Shown: positions 24,299-34,260, counted from the first letter of the stretch. The stretch is DNA of 64,000 nucleotides from Alphaproteobacteria bacterium (GCA_019232625.1 JAFANP010000055.1:47212-111211), one strand, 5' to 3'. Made by a program: numbers and translations. Notes: a model not told the origin generated them from the letters alone.

Positions 24299-26676
24299 CG
24301 CGGCTGCTGCGCCATATGCTGGTCGCCTGGGCGCGCAACCTCGCCGCCAACCGGCTCCTCTCCGCCATCACCATCCTCGGTCTCGTCATCGGCATCGCCG
24401 GCGCGATCCTGATGGCGCTGGTGGCGCGGGTGCCGCTCACCTACAACCATGTCGTCCCCGGGCACGAGCGGACCTATCTCGCAGTCTCGATCGTGCGCAG
24501 CCCGGACATGGCGCCGGACTACCAGCAGAAGAGCCCGGGCGGCGCGGCGTCGCTCATCGAGGCGAACGTCCCGGACGTCGAGGCGGCGGCGCGGCTCATG
24601 GAGGAAGAGGTGGACCTGCGGCGCGGCGGCGCCGCGCACCGCGAAACCATCTACTGGGCCGACCCCGATTATTTCGACCTGGTCCGCCTTCCGGTCGTGA
24701 GCGGCGACCTCGCCTCGGCGCTCCGCGACGGCCGCGGCCTGGTGATGACGCAGGCGATGGCGCTCAAGCATTTCGGACGTGCCGACGCCGTGGGCGAGAC
24801 GCTCGAAGTCGCGGGGCAGCCGATGGCGTTGCGGGCCGTGATCGCGGACCTGCCGGCCGGCGGCACCGACCTCGCCGCGGGCATCTTCGCCTCCGGGCTT
24901 GCCGCGCGTTCCGGCCTTTCGCTGTTAAAAGCGGACGGACCGGGCGGCTTTTCGATCAGCGTCAGAACCTACCTGCGGCTGCGCGCGGGCGCTTCGGCCC
25001 AAGAGGCGGCGGACTCGATCCAGTCGGCGGTCGCCGGGCTGGTGCCGCCGTTCGTGCGCAACGCCTACCGGCTCGAGCCCGTCCGCATCGACCAGCTCGC
25101 CTTGCACGAGGGCTTCCATCCGGGCGCGCGCGAGCGGCTGGTGATCGGCAGCCTGGTCGCGGCGCTCGTCCTTCTGATCGCGGCCGCCAATTTCGTGAAT
25201 TTGAGCGTCGCGCTGGCGGGGCGGCGTCGGCGCGAGATCGGCGTGCGCAAGGCGAACGGCGCCGGCCGCCGCCACATTGCGGGCCAGTTTCTCGCCGAGG
25301 CGGTGCTGACGGTGTCGGTCGCGACGATCCTCGCGCTCGCGGCGTCCGAATGGCTGCTGCCGGCGGTCAACGGATTCCTGGAGACGCAGGCGCGCCTCGA
25401 TTATGCCGCCGATCCACGCCTGCTCCTTTGGCTCCTGTCGGGCGCGGCGCTGCTCGGCCTCGCGGCCGGCGCCTACCCGGCCTTCCTGCTCTCCTCCTTG
25501 CCGCCGGCGGCGACCCTGCGAGACAAGGGTGGCGGGGCGGCGGGCGGCGCGTGGGTGCGGGGCGCGCTCGTCACCGCCCAGTTCGCGATCCTCATCGGGC
25601 TGATCATCGCCACGTCCGTCGTTCACCGGCAGCGAGTCTTCGCGATGCGCGAGGCGCTGCGGATGGATATCGACCAGGTGCTCACCGTCACCGCCAAATG
25701 CCCGCCCGCCTTCGTCGCCGAGGCCGCGAAGCTGCCGGGCGTTCGCGCCGTCTCGTGCAGCGGCGAGAGCCTGCTCAGCGGGAACACGTTCCTCCCGATC
25801 GAGTGGAGAGGCCGGCAGCTGATGGCCGACATCGTCCCGGCCCTGCCGTCGATTTTCCCACTCTACGGCGTGCGGCCGGTGGCGGGGACGCTCGCGACCC
25901 TCCCTCCCGGGGGGCAGGAAACGGTATCGCGGGTGGTGATCAACGAGGCGGCGGTGCGGGACTTCGGCTTCGCCTCGCCTTCCGCCGCCATCGGGCAAAT
26001 GCTGCCGAGCCTGTCGGACGAGCCGGGCGGCTCCACCGGCGCGCAGGTGGTGGCGGTCGTTCCCGATTTCGCCTTCCATTCCATCGAAACGGCGATCGAG
26101 CCCACCCTCTATCTGCCGCAGGCTCCGGGGGAGTGGAACGGGGGGCTGGTCTCGATCAAGCTGGCCGGCCGCGACGTGCCGGAGACGCTCTCGCGGATCG
26201 ATCGGCTGTGGCGCGCAACGGGCAATGAGGGGCCGATCCAGCGCGCCTTCGTCAGCGAGCATATCGAGCGGCTCTACCTCGGCCTCCAGCGCAACGCGCA
26301 GCTCTTCGCCGTCTTCTCCGGCCTCGCCATCTTCCTCGCCTGCCTCGGCCTCGTCGGCCTCTCCCTCTCGGCGGCGCAGCGGCGAACCAAGGAGATCGGG
26401 ATCCGCAAGGCGCTGGGCGCGAGCACGCGCCAGATCCTCGCCTTGCTCCTGTGGCAGCTCAGCCGGCCGGTGCTGCTCGCCAACCTCGTCGCCTGGCCGA
26501 TCGCCTGGTGGCTGATGCGGCGCTGGCTGAACGGCTTCGCCGAGCGCATCCCGCTTCCGCTCTGGCTGTTCCCGGCGGCCGGGCTGATCGCCCTCGCCCT
26601 CGCGCTGCTGAGCGTCGGCATGCTCGCCTACCTCGTCGCGCGGCAGAAGCCCGTGCACGCGCTGCGCTACGAGTGA
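24295..26676 (+). CDS. MacB/FtsX-type ABC permease, two-module
   Basis: A 793-residue membrane protein with two FtsX-like modules. An N-terminal helix (ITILGLVIGIAGAILMALVA) is followed by a large periplasmic domain, transmembrane helices around residues 275-440, a second periplasmic domain, and three C-terminal helices with the coupling sequence RRTKEIGIRKALGAS. This two-module form acts without a separate membrane-fusion subunit in many bacteria. With the adjacent two-component system it looks like an envelope-stress or antimicrobial-peptide export unit. A role in thiopeptide export is possible but it lies 9 kb from that operon. Confidence 0.88.
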   Translation: MTRLLRHMLVAWARNLAANRLLSAITILGLVIGIAGAILMALVARVPLTYNHVVPGHERTYLAVSIVRSPDMAPDYQQKSPGGAASLIEANVPDVEAAARLMEEEVDLRRGGAAHRETIYWADPDYFDLVRLPVVSGDLASALRDGRGLVMTQAMALKHFGRADAVGETLEVAGQPMALRAVIADLPAGGTDLAAGIFASGLAARSGLSLLKADGPGGFSISVRTYLRLRAGASAQEAADSIQSAVAGLVPPFVRNAYRLEPVRIDQLALHEGFHPGARERLVIGSLVAALVLLIAAANFVNLSVALAGRRRREIGVRKANGAGRRHIAGQFLAEAVLTVSVATILALAASEWLLPAVNGFLETQARLDYAADPRLLLWLLSGAALLGLAAGAYPAFLLSSLPPAATLRDKGGGAAGGAWVRGALVTAQFAILIGLIIATSVVHRQRVFAMREALRMDIDQVLTVTAKCPPAFVAEAAKLPGVRAVSCSGESLLSGNTFLPIEWRGRQLMADIVPALPSIFPLYGVRPVAGTLATLPPGGQETVSRVVINEAAVRDFGFASPSAAIGQMLPSLSDEPGGSTGAQVVAVVPDFAFHSIETAIEPTLYLPQAPGEWNGGLVSIKLAGRDVPETLSRIDRLWRATGNEGPIQRAFVSEHIERLYLGLQRNAQLFAVFSGLAIFLACLGLVGLSLSAAQRRTKEIGIRKALGASTRQILALLLWQLSRPVLLANLVAWPIAWWLMRRWLNGFAERIPLPLWLFPAAGLIALALALLSVGMLAYLVARQKPVHALRYE

Positions 26677-26836
26677 GGGCGCGGGGACCGGCTCCGCAAG
26701 CTCCCGGGCGCCGCAATCCCGCCGGCGCAACCGCCGCGACGCCGCCGATCCTCGGGCTCGATCAGGCCTACCCGCTTTGGTCCATATAGGGCGCCGAAGC
26801 GTGGACCTGCCGGCCCGGGGAGCCTATCCGGCCTCC

Positions 26837-27313
26837 ATGGTCGAGGTCTGGCTGGTCCGGTTGTTCATCGTCGCGGCCACCGTCGGCGCGATGGAGGGGC
26901 TCGCGACCGCGGTCCACCGCTACGTCATGCACGGCTTCGGCTGGGGCTGGCATCGCTCGCACCATGAGCCGCGCCGGGGAAGGTTCGAGCGGAACGACCT
27001 CTATGCCTTGCTGTTCGCCGGGCTGAGCCTCGCCTGCCTCTCCTTCCTCGCCGATCTGTGGCCGGCTTTGTGGTGGGTGGGGATCGGGACCCTCGTCTAC
27101 GGCCTGCTCTACGCGGTCCTCCACGACGGCCTGGTCCACCGCCGGCTTCCGATCGGAAGGAGGCCGCCCCGGCTCTATCTGAAGCGCCTCGTCCAGGCCC
27201 ACCGGCTCCACCACGCCGTCCGGTCGCGCGACGGCGCCGTCTCCTTCGGCTTCCTCTACGCGCCTCCGATCGAGGCGCTGCGCCGCCGTCTGCGGGGCGG
27301 AGCGCTGAGGTGA
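26837..27313 (+). CDS. crtZ: beta-carotene hydroxylase CrtZ
   Basis: A 158-residue membrane di-iron hydroxylase that adds 3-hydroxyl groups to beta-ionone rings. The four histidine boxes are visible as HRYVMH, HRSHH, HDGLVH and HRLHH. ATG 26837 (MVEVWL) gives the usual length; upstream in-frame codons add an unlikely extension. The stop overlaps the crtW GTG at 27310. Confidence 0.93.
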   Translation: MVEVWLVRLFIVAATVGAMEGLATAVHRYVMHGFGWGWHRSHHEPRRGRFERNDLYALLFAGLSLACLSFLADLWPALWWVGIGTLVYGLLYAVLHDGLVHRRLPIGRRPPRLYLKRLVQAHRLHHAVRSRDGAVSFGFLYAPPIEALRRRLRGGALR

Positions 27314-28059
27314 AGCCCGCCCGCCAGGCCGCCATCGGACTCTCGCTCGCCGCGGCGATCGCGCTCGGCTGGCTCGGGCTGCACGTCTGGTCGGTCTTCT
27401 TCCAGCCGTTGCGGGGGCCGGCGCTGCTCGCCGCTCCGCTCCTCGTCGCCCTGCTGTGCTGGCTCAACGTCGGCCTGTTCATCGTCGCTCACGATGCGAT
27501 GCACGGGACGCTGGCGCCCGGCCGGCCCGGCGTGAACCGCTGGGCCGGCCGGATCGCGCTTGCGCTCTACGCCGGATTCTCCTTCGACCGGCTGCGCCCG
27601 AAGCACCACGCCCACCACCGCGATCCCGGGACGGCGGTCGATCCCGATTATTGCGCCGCTCATCCCCGCCATTTCCCGCGCTGGTACGCCGCCTTCCTGG
27701 GCCAGTATCTCGGCCTCCGAGAGCTGCTCGTCCTGAGCGCGCTCGCCGGCGCGTACCGGTTCCTCCTGGGCGCTCCCTACGCCAACCTGCTCCTCTTCTG
27801 GGCCCTGCCGGCGATCCTCTCCTCGGCGCAGCTCTTCCTGTTCGGCACCTTCCTCCCCCATCGGCTCCGGGACGAGCCGTTCGCCGATTCGCATCGGACG
27901 CGGAGCAACGGCTATGCGTGGCCGGTCTCGCTGCTCAGCTGCTTCCACTTCGGCTATCATCACGAGCATCATCGCGCGCCCCACGTCCCCTGGTGGGGAC
28001 TCCCCGCGGAGCGCCGCCGAGCGTCAGGCCAAGGCCGATTCGATGAGGTCTGCCGCTAG
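27310..28059 (+). CDS. crtW: beta-carotene 4-ketolase CrtW
   Basis: A 249-residue membrane fatty-acid-desaturase-like ketolase that adds 4-keto groups. The histidine boxes HDAMH, HHAHH and HHEHH are intact. GTG 27310 overlaps the crtZ stop. With CrtZ it converts beta-carotene to astaxanthin-type ketocarotenoids. Its 3' end overlaps the convergent glycosyltransferase gene by 36 bases. Confidence 0.93.
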   Translation: MKPARQAAIGLSLAAAIALGWLGLHVWSVFFQPLRGPALLAAPLLVALLCWLNVGLFIVAHDAMHGTLAPGRPGVNRWAGRIALALYAGFSFDRLRPKHHAHHRDPGTAVDPDYCAAHPRHFPRWYAAFLGQYLGLRELLVLSALAGAYRFLLGAPYANLLLFWALPAILSSAQLFLFGTFLPHRLRDEPFADSHRTRSNGYAWPVSLLSCFHFGYHHEHHRAPHVPWWGLPAERRRASGQGRFDEVCR

Positions 28060-29205
28060 CCGAACGCCTCCCGCGGCCCCGATCTCCTCGCCGATCGCTC
28101 GAGCGCGGTCGCGATAGCCGGGCGCCGTCAGGACCGCCTGGAGCGCGGAGCGGAGGCGGCGGCGGAGCGGCGGGCGGGCCGCGACCACCTCACCCGCGCC
28201 GGCGCGGGCGATCCGGGCGGCGATCGCGGGCTGCTCGAACGCCAGCGGCAGCGCCACCATGGGCAGAGCGGCGGCGAGGGAGTCGAGAACGGTGTTGAAG
28301 CCGGCATTGGTGACGACGGCGTCGGCGTGACGAAGCACGTCGATCTGGGGGACGAAGTCGTGGACCGCCGGCCGGCCCGGCAGGGACTCCGCTTCCCGCC
28401 GCGACAGACGTCCGCCATGGGCGAGGACCAGCGCCGCTCCGAGGTCGTCGCAGGCCTGGGCCACGGCGCGGAAATGGCGCGCCCCGCCGCCCAGCTTAGT
28501 GGTGCCGAGCGAACAGTAGACGAGCGGGCGCGGCGACGGCAGGTCCACGCGCCCCGGCTCCGGATGCCGGAACGGGCCGAGATAGTGGAAGCCGGGCGGC
28601 AGGTCCGAGCGCGGGAAGTCGATCGAGGGCACGGCCTGGGCGATCTGGAGCGAAGGGGAGAAGCAATCCTCGAGGCGCCGGCGCGCAGGCAGGCCCCATC
28701 GCCCGCACCAGGCCTGGATGACCGACCCGACCGGCCGCATCATGAGGTCGGCCACCCGCCACCCGCCGCGGTTTCGGGCGAGGCCGCGTCGGCTCGGGTC
28801 GAAGCGCCAGCCGACATAAGGCGGGGGGATTGATGGCTCGCGATTGACCGGCAGGGCGCAGGCGACGGTAGCGAAGGGAAGGCCAAGGCTTTCCGCGATC
28901 AGGCCGCCCGCCGGCTCGAGCTGGTCGCAGATGACGGCGTCGGCGCCGATCTCGCGCAGGGTCGCGGGCGCATGGCGGCAGAGCCGGTCGGTCTGGCGCG
29001 CCATGGCGCGGATGGTGCCGCCATGGCCCCCGATCCCGGCGGCCGGGATCGGCGCGAAGGCGGCATCGCACCGCTCCATGACGGGAGCGGCGTCGAGAAG
29101 ATGGACGAAGGTCGCCCGATGCCCGCGCGCCTCGAGCTCCCGCGCCAGGGTCCCCAGCGGCCTCACATGGCCCGTGAACGGAGGGCAGATGAAAGCGAAA
29201 TGCAT
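28024..29205 (-). CDS. crtX: carotenoid glycosyltransferase CrtX
   Basis: A 393-residue GT-B glycosyltransferase of the CrtX/UGT group. It starts MHFAFICPPFTGHVRPLGTL and has the nucleotide-sugar region VTNAGFNTVLDSLAAALPMVALPLAFEQP. It would glycosylate the 3-hydroxyl of zeaxanthin or astaxanthin. It is the last gene of the crtY-crtI-crtB-crtX run, seven bases after crtB. Confidence 0.9.
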   Translation of the reverse strand: MHFAFICPPFTGHVRPLGTLARELEARGHRATFVHLLDAAPVMERCDAAFAPIPAAGIGGHGGTIRAMARQTDRLCRHAPATLREIGADAVICDQLEPAGGLIAESLGLPFATVACALPVNREPSIPPPYVGWRFDPSRRGLARNRGGWRVADLMMRPVGSVIQAWCGRWGLPARRRLEDCFSPSLQIAQAVPSIDFPRSDLPPGFHYLGPFRHPEPGRVDLPSPRPLVYCSLGTTKLGGGARHFRAVAQACDDLGAALVLAHGGRLSRREAESLPGRPAVHDFVPQIDVLRHADAVVTNAGFNTVLDSLAAALPMVALPLAFEQPAIAARIARAGAGEVVAARPPLRRRLRSALQAVLTAPGYRDRARAIGEEIGAAGGVRLAADLIESALA

Positions 29206-29212
29206 CGTCGGG

Positions 29213-30082
29213 TCAGGCGACGATCGCCTCGCCCAGGGCCGACATCATGATCGCCGCCTTCTCGCGCCGGGGGACGAAGACCCGCTTCTCCCACGCCTCG
29301 GTGCCCAGGGCCGCGACCCTCCGCCCGATCCGCCCGTAAATCCCGGCGGCGGAGAGGATCGCCCAGCGCGAGCGGAACGGAAGCCTCGCCACGCCGGCGC
29401 GGGCGGACGCCTCGAAGACCTCGGCAAGCCCGCAGATGCGCCGGACCAGGGTGACGAGACGGGCGCGGTTGGAGCCATGGAGGAGGTTCCGCTCGGTCAG
29501 CCCCTGCGCGGCCAGCCACGCGGCCGGTATGTAGCAGCGGCCCGAATCGTGATCGGCGGCGACGTCCCTCGCTATGTTGGAAAGCTGGAAGGCGATGCCC
29601 AGCTCGCCGGCGCGGGCCAGGGTCGCCTCCTCGTCCGCCGGGACACCCATCACCACCGCCATCATGCACCCGACCGCCCCGGCGACATGATAGCAATAGC
29701 GCAGCAGGTCCGCCTCGTCGGCCGGGCGCCAGCCCTGCTCGTCGAGCCGGAAGCCCTCGAGATGGTCCTCGATCAGGCGCCGGGGGATCGGACATTCGGC
29801 GACGAGCGCGGCGAGCGCGTCGAAGGGGGTCCGCCCGGTCGGCTGCCCGGCGAGGGCCAAAGCGGTCAGCCGCTCGGACTCGGCCATGCCCGCGCCGCCG
29901 ACTCCGCCGCCGCGGCCCAGCGCCTGGCCGTCGCAGACGTCGTCGCAGTGGCGACACCAGCAATAGAGCAGCCAGGCGCGCTCCCGGGTCGTCCGGTCGA
30001 AGAGCCGGCTGGCCATACGGAAGGAGCGCGATCCTTCCCGGATCACGCCCTCGGCCTGCCTGACGATCTCGTCCCGGCTCAT
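29213..30082 (-). CDS. crtB: phytoene synthase CrtB
   Basis: A 289-residue squalene/phytoene synthase that condenses two geranylgeranyl diphosphates. The first aspartate-rich motif is HCDDVCD and the second is QLSNIARDVAAD. The start MSRDEIV is ATG 30082, overlapping the crtI stop by four bases. Length is normal. Confidence 0.94.
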   Translation of the reverse strand: MSRDEIVRQAEGVIREGSRSFRMASRLFDRTTRERAWLLYCWCRHCDDVCDGQALGRGGGVGGAGMAESERLTALALAGQPTGRTPFDALAALVAECPIPRRLIEDHLEGFRLDEQGWRPADEADLLRYCYHVAGAVGCMMAVVMGVPADEEATLARAGELGIAFQLSNIARDVAADHDSGRCYIPAAWLAAQGLTERNLLHGSNRARLVTLVRRICGLAEVFEASARAGVARLPFRSRWAILSAAGIYGRIGRRVAALGTEAWEKRVFVPRREKAAIMMSALGEAIVA

Positions 30083-31557
30083 CGGGCGAGGTCCGCGAGC
30101 ATGAGGCCCGCGGTGGCCTTGGCGCTGCCGACGACGCCCGGAATCCCGGCGCCGGGATGGGTACCGGCCCCGACGAAATAGAGATTGGGGATGCGGTCGT
30201 CGCGATTGTGGACCCGGAAATAGGCGCTTTGGGTCAGCACCGGCTCCAGGCTGAAGGCGGAGCCGAGATGCGAGTTGAGCTCGCGCTCGAAGTCGGCGGG
30301 CCCGAAGTGGAACCGGGAGTCGATCCGGCTCGAGAGTCCGGGAAGGACCCGCGCCTCGAGGATGCGCAGGATCCGATCGGCATAAGCAGGGCCCTCTTTC
30401 TCCCAGTCGATCGGCGCGCGCCCGAGATGGGGGACCGGCGCCAGCGCGTAGAAGGTCGATTTTCCCGCCGGCGCCATCGCCTTGTCGGTGGCGGTCGGAT
30501 GGTGGAGGTAGAGCGAGGGATCGTCCGCGAGCCGGTTCCCTCGGTAGATGTCGCGCAGCAGCCCGCCGTAGCGCGGCCCGAAGAGGATGGAATGGTGGGG
30601 AACGTCCGGCCACTCGCCCGACGCCGCGAAATGGACGACGAACAGCGAGGGGGAGAAGCGCTTGCGCTTCAGCTTGGCGGCGGCGCTCGGCCCGCGAGAG
30701 TGGCCCAGCATCTCGTAGGTACGGACCACGTCGCCGTTCGAGGCGACCGCGTCGAACCGCCCGCTCCATCCGCCGCGCGTGCGCACGGCGCGGGCGCGGC
30801 CGCGCTCCACCGCGATCCGCTGGACCGGGTCGCCGAGGCGGAGCGCACCGCCGAGCCTCTCGAAGTGCCGTACCATGCCCTTGACCAGGGCATTGGTTCC
30901 GCCGCGCGCGAACCACACGCCGCCGTCCCGTTCCAGCTTGTGGATGAGGGCGTAGATGGCGCTGGTCGTCATCGGATTGCCGCCGACGAGCAGGGTATGG
31001 AAGGACAGGGCCTGCCTCAGCTTCTCGTTGCGCACGAAGCTCGAGACCATCGAATAGACGGAGCGCCACGCCTGATAGCGCGCCAGCTTGGGCGCCGCGC
31101 GCAGCATCGAGCGGAAGTCGAGGAAGGGGACGGCGCCGAGCTTCCCATAGCCCTCGGCGCAGACCCCCGCCGAATAAGCGAGGAAGCGGCGATAGCCCTC
31201 GACGTCGCGAGGCTCGAGCGCCTCGATCTGCTCGGCCAGGCGCCGGTCGTCGTCGACATAGTCGAAGATCGTCCCGTCCGGCCAGGAGAGGCGGTAGAAA
31301 GGCGAGACCGGCAGCAGCTCGACGTCCGAGGCCATGTCGGCGCCGGTGAGGCCCCACAGCTCCTCAAGGCAGGACGGATCGGTGATGACCGTCGGCCCCG
31401 CATCGAAGACGTGGCCCGCCTTCTCCCAATGATAGGCGCGGCCGCCCGGCTTGTCCCGCGCCTCAAGGATCGTCGTCGCGATCCCGGCCGACTGCAGCCG
31501 GATGGCGAGGGCGAGGCCGCCGAAGCCCGCGCCGATCACGGCGGCGCTCGCCGTCAC
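30079..31557 (-). CDS. crtI: phytoene desaturase CrtI
   Basis: A 492-residue FAD-dependent desaturase converting phytoene to lycopene. The dinucleotide fold is AVIGAGFGGLALAIRLQSAG and the C-terminal CrtI signature is VGAGTHPGAGIPGVVGSAKAT. The GTG start at 31557 overlaps the crtY stop by four bases and fits the family N-terminus better than longer in-frame options. Confidence 0.94.
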   Translation of the reverse strand: MTASAAVIGAGFGGLALAIRLQSAGIATTILEARDKPGGRAYHWEKAGHVFDAGPTVITDPSCLEELWGLTGADMASDVELLPVSPFYRLSWPDGTIFDYVDDDRRLAEQIEALEPRDVEGYRRFLAYSAGVCAEGYGKLGAVPFLDFRSMLRAAPKLARYQAWRSVYSMVSSFVRNEKLRQALSFHTLLVGGNPMTTSAIYALIHKLERDGGVWFARGGTNALVKGMVRHFERLGGALRLGDPVQRIAVERGRARAVRTRGGWSGRFDAVASNGDVVRTYEMLGHSRGPSAAAKLKRKRFSPSLFVVHFAASGEWPDVPHHSILFGPRYGGLLRDIYRGNRLADDPSLYLHHPTATDKAMAPAGKSTFYALAPVPHLGRAPIDWEKEGPAYADRILRILEARVLPGLSSRIDSRFHFGPADFERELNSHLGSAFSLEPVLTQSAYFRVHNRDDRIPNLYFVGAGTHPGAGIPGVVGSAKATAGLMLADLAR

Positions 31558-32735
31558 GGCCGAAGCTCGCGAAAGGCGCCCAACGCCCGGCGCACGGGGA
31601 GGGGGGGACGCCCGCTCAGGATCCTGAGCTTGTCGAAGGCGGTCGAGCGGCCCGCAAAGAAGCGGGCGATCACGGTTTCGGGCAGGCGGTAGAAATGCTC
31701 GAGCACCCGGTAGCGAAGCGGCGGGTCCGCGGCGTGGAAGAGCATCCGGTTGAGGCGGCGGTAGAAGCGGCGCTCGCCCCACAACCGCTCGGCCCGGGCA
31801 TGGAAGAGGGCGTAGAGCGCCTCCGGGCTCATGCTGGGTTGCGCGGCGAGCAGGAGGGCGTTTCGCACCGCGTCCGGCAGCGAATAGCCGGTCGTCGGGT
31901 GGAAGAAGCCGCCCCTGAGGCCGAGGCGCGGCACCGGCGCCTCGACCCCGGGCCACAAGGCGGAGCATTCCCCGCCCAGCACGATCGGAAGGACTCCGAC
32001 CTCCTCGTCGAGCAGCTCGGCCGGGTAGAGGCCGCCGCAGCGCAGGTAATTGCCGACCCGGCCCCGCACCAGCGGCACGTCGAGCACCGGCGAGGCGGAA
32101 TAATAGGTGTCCTCCACCATCAGCTCGGTCTCGCCGAACGGAAGCGCGTAGAAGAAGCGGTAGCCGCCGTCCTGGTCGACGCACGCGTCCATGATCGCCG
32201 GACGCTCGCGGCCGTGGGGGGCCTCGAAGCGGTAGGTGCGCCCGACGAACTTCTGCCACGCAAGCTCGAGGCCGGGCATCGCGGCGGGGCCTCGCGCGTC
32301 GATCACCGCCGCAGCCTCGATCCGCTCTCCCCCTTCGAGGACGACGTGATCCGGACCGAGCGACTGCACCTGGGCTCCGAAGCGATAGCATCGGGCGGGA
32401 AGGGTGGCGCGCAGGTGCCGGTCCAGGTCGGCGGATCGAAGGCTGTTATAGCCGAAGGCGAGCGTCCGCTTGCGCGCCGGGAAGCGGACCTCGTGATCGT
32501 CCCAGTGGCGGGTCGCCAACGGCCGGACCAGAGCCCGCTCGTCCTCGCCGAGATCGGTGTCGAAGAACGACCAGACATGCGTGCCGCCGAAGCGCTCTCC
32601 CGCCTCGAGCAGGAGGAACGGAGCCTCGGGCCGGCGGACGGCGAGCGCCAGCGCCGCGAGGCCCCCGGCAAGGCCCCCGCCGACGATGACGAGAGGTCTT
32701 GCGCCGCTCACCGGCGAGCCCCGCCTAAAGCCCAT
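31554..32735 (-). CDS. crtY: lycopene beta-cyclase CrtY
   Basis: A 393-residue flavoprotein that cyclises both ends of lycopene. The N-terminal fold is LVIVGGGLAGGLAALALA, followed by HVWSFFDTDL, and later MVEDTYYS and GGFFHPTTGYSLPDAVRNA, all typical of CrtY. It is the first gene of the minus-strand carotenoid operon, 38 bases from the divergent DUF2141 gene. Confidence 0.94.
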   Translation of the reverse strand: MGFRRGSPVSGARPLVIVGGGLAGGLAALALAVRRPEAPFLLLEAGERFGGTHVWSFFDTDLGEDERALVRPLATRHWDDHEVRFPARKRTLAFGYNSLRSADLDRHLRATLPARCYRFGAQVQSLGPDHVVLEGGERIEAAAVIDARGPAAMPGLELAWQKFVGRTYRFEAPHGRERPAIMDACVDQDGGYRFFYALPFGETELMVEDTYYSASPVLDVPLVRGRVGNYLRCGGLYPAELLDEEVGVLPIVLGGECSALWPGVEAPVPRLGLRGGFFHPTTGYSLPDAVRNALLLAAQPSMSPEALYALFHARAERLWGERRFYRRLNRMLFHAADPPLRYRVLEHFYRLPETVIARFFAGRSTAFDKLRILSGRPPLPVRRALGAFRELRP

Positions 32736-32773
32736 CTGGAAACGCTTGTCCGGGGCGGATAGCGGCCGGCACC

Positions 32774-33196
32774 ATGTGCCGACGCCTTGCCCTTGCGCTC
32801 CTCCCGTCTCTCCTCGCCAACGCGCCCGCCGCCGAGCTCGACGTGACCGTCGAGCGGCTGCGCAACGCGAAAGGGGATCTCCAGCTCTGCCTCACCCGCG
32901 AGGCGGCTCACTTCCCCGACTGTCGGGGCGATCCCAAAGCGGTTTTCCGGACGGTGCCCGCGACGGTCCGGACGGTCCGCTTCTCCGGCCTCGCGCCGGG
33001 AGGCTACGCGCTCTCCGTGTTTCACGACGAGAATCGCAACCGGAAGCTGGACATGGCATTGATGATCCCCCGCGAGGGCTTCGGCTTTTCGCGGAATCCT
33101 GTGGTGCGCTTCGGGGCGCCGAAGTTTCGGCAAGTCCGCATCGATCTGCCGCCGGGCATTTCGCGACAGCAGGTCCGGATGCAATACGTGCTTTAG
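32774..33196 (+). CDS. DUF2141 family exported protein
   Basis: A 140-residue protein with an N-terminal signal peptide (LALALLPSLLANAPAAEL) and a DUF2141 beta-sandwich (FSGLAPGGYALSVFHDENRNRKLD). The function of the family is unknown; it is often found beside carotenoid genes in sphingomonads. Divergent from crtY, and 50 bases before ispH. Confidence 0.85.
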   Translation: MCRRLALALLPSLLANAPAAELDVTVERLRNAKGDLQLCLTREAAHFPDCRGDPKAVFRTVPATVRTVRFSGLAPGGYALSVFHDENRNRKLDMALMIPREGFGFSRNPVVRFGAPKFRQVRIDLPPGISRQQVRMQYVL

Positions 33197-33246
33197 TCTA
33201 GGTGGATCGGCTCCAGGCCCCGCATTACCCTGAGCCCGAGGGGGCA

Positions 33247-34260
33247 ATGCGCAGGGATTTCATGTCCGACGCCGACTTTTGCCTTTCATTTCCCGGACTC
33301 GACCGGGCGGAACCGGACCGGGAGGGAATGCCGCTTCTCCATATCCTGCTGGCGTCGCCGCGGGGCTTCTGCGCCGGCGTCCGCCGGGCGATCGACGCCG
33401 TCCGCAGCGCCCTTCGGGTCCACGGAGCGCCCGTCTACGTCCGGCGTCCGATCGTCCACAACTTGGCGGTGGTGAGGGCGCTCGAGGCGGAAGGCGCCGT
33501 GTTCGTGGAGGAGCTGGACGAGGTGCCGGAAGGCGGAGTCGTGATCCTCTCCGCCCATGGGGTCGCGCCCGCCATCGCGCACGAGGCGCGGCGGCGGAGG
33601 CTGGTCGCCTACGACGCCGTCTGTCCGCTCGTCGCCAAGGTCCATCGGGAGGTCGAGCGCCACCACAGGAGCGGTCGGCACGTGGTGCTGGTCGGCCATG
33701 CCGGCCATCCCGAGATCGTCGGGACGCTCGGCCATCTTCCGGAAGGCGCCGCGACCCTGATCCGCGGCGCCGGCGACGTCGCCGCGCTTCCGTTCGCGGC
33801 GGACGCCCCGCTCGGCCTGGCGGTCCAGACGACCTATTCGGTCGACGAGGCCGCGGCGGTGGCGGCTGCTCTGGCCGGGCGGTTTTCCGACGTCGCGCAG
33901 CCTTCGTCCGCCGACATCTGCTACGCGACCACCAACCGGCAGGAGGCGGTCCGCGCCATCGCCCTCAGGGCCGATGCGGTGATCGTCGCGGGCGAGCATT
34001 TCTCGTCCAATGCCTGCCGGCTGGCCGAGGTGGCCGCCGCCGCCGGGTGCCGGCACGTCCAGCTCGTCGCCGACCCGTCCGGGATCGACTGGGAACTCGT
34101 TCCGGCCGGCGGAACCCTGGGGATCGGCGCGGCCGCCTCCACGCCCGAGAGCGCGGTCGGCGCGATCCTCGCCGCCTTGGGCGAGCGGCACGTCATCCGG
34201 CTCGAAACCGTCCGGTCGGCGGTGGAGACGACCGAGTTCCGCCGGGTCGCGGTCGGATGA
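33247..34260 (+). CDS. ispH: 4-hydroxy-3-methylbut-2-enyl diphosphate reductase IspH
   Basis: Iron-sulfur enzyme that makes IPP and DMAPP in the last MEP-pathway step. Cluster cysteines are in RGFCAGV, AVCPLVAKVH and ICYATTNRQ; the catalytic glutamate lies in GHAGHPEIVGTLGH. The usual substrate-binding NSSNS motif reads FSSNA here. The start is uncertain among ATG 33247, 33262 and 33328; 33247 has a GAGGGGG site. The stop overlaps crtE, so this copy appears dedicated to carotenoid precursor supply. Confidence 0.9.
   Translation: MRRDFMSDADFCLSFPGLDRAEPDREGMPLLHILLASPRGFCAGVRRAIDAVRSALRVHGAPVYVRRPIVHNLAVVRALEAEGAVFVEELDEVPEGGVVILSAHGVAPAIAHEARRRRLVAYDAVCPLVAKVHREVERHHRSGRHVVLVGHAGHPEIVGTLGHLPEGAATLIRGAGDVAALPFAADAPLGLAVQTTYSVDEAAAVAAALAGRFSDVAQPSSADICYATTNRQEAVRAIALRADAVIVAGEHFSSNACRLAEVAAAAGCRHVQLVADPSGIDWELVPAGGTLGIGAAASTPESAVGAILAALGERHVIRLETVRSAVETTEFRRVAVG

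Noticed and set aside
29213..32391. long frames spanning crtB/crtI/crtY in single reading frames
   Set aside because: Domain starts and four-base overlaps define separate genes; the extra parts are out-of-frame shadows.
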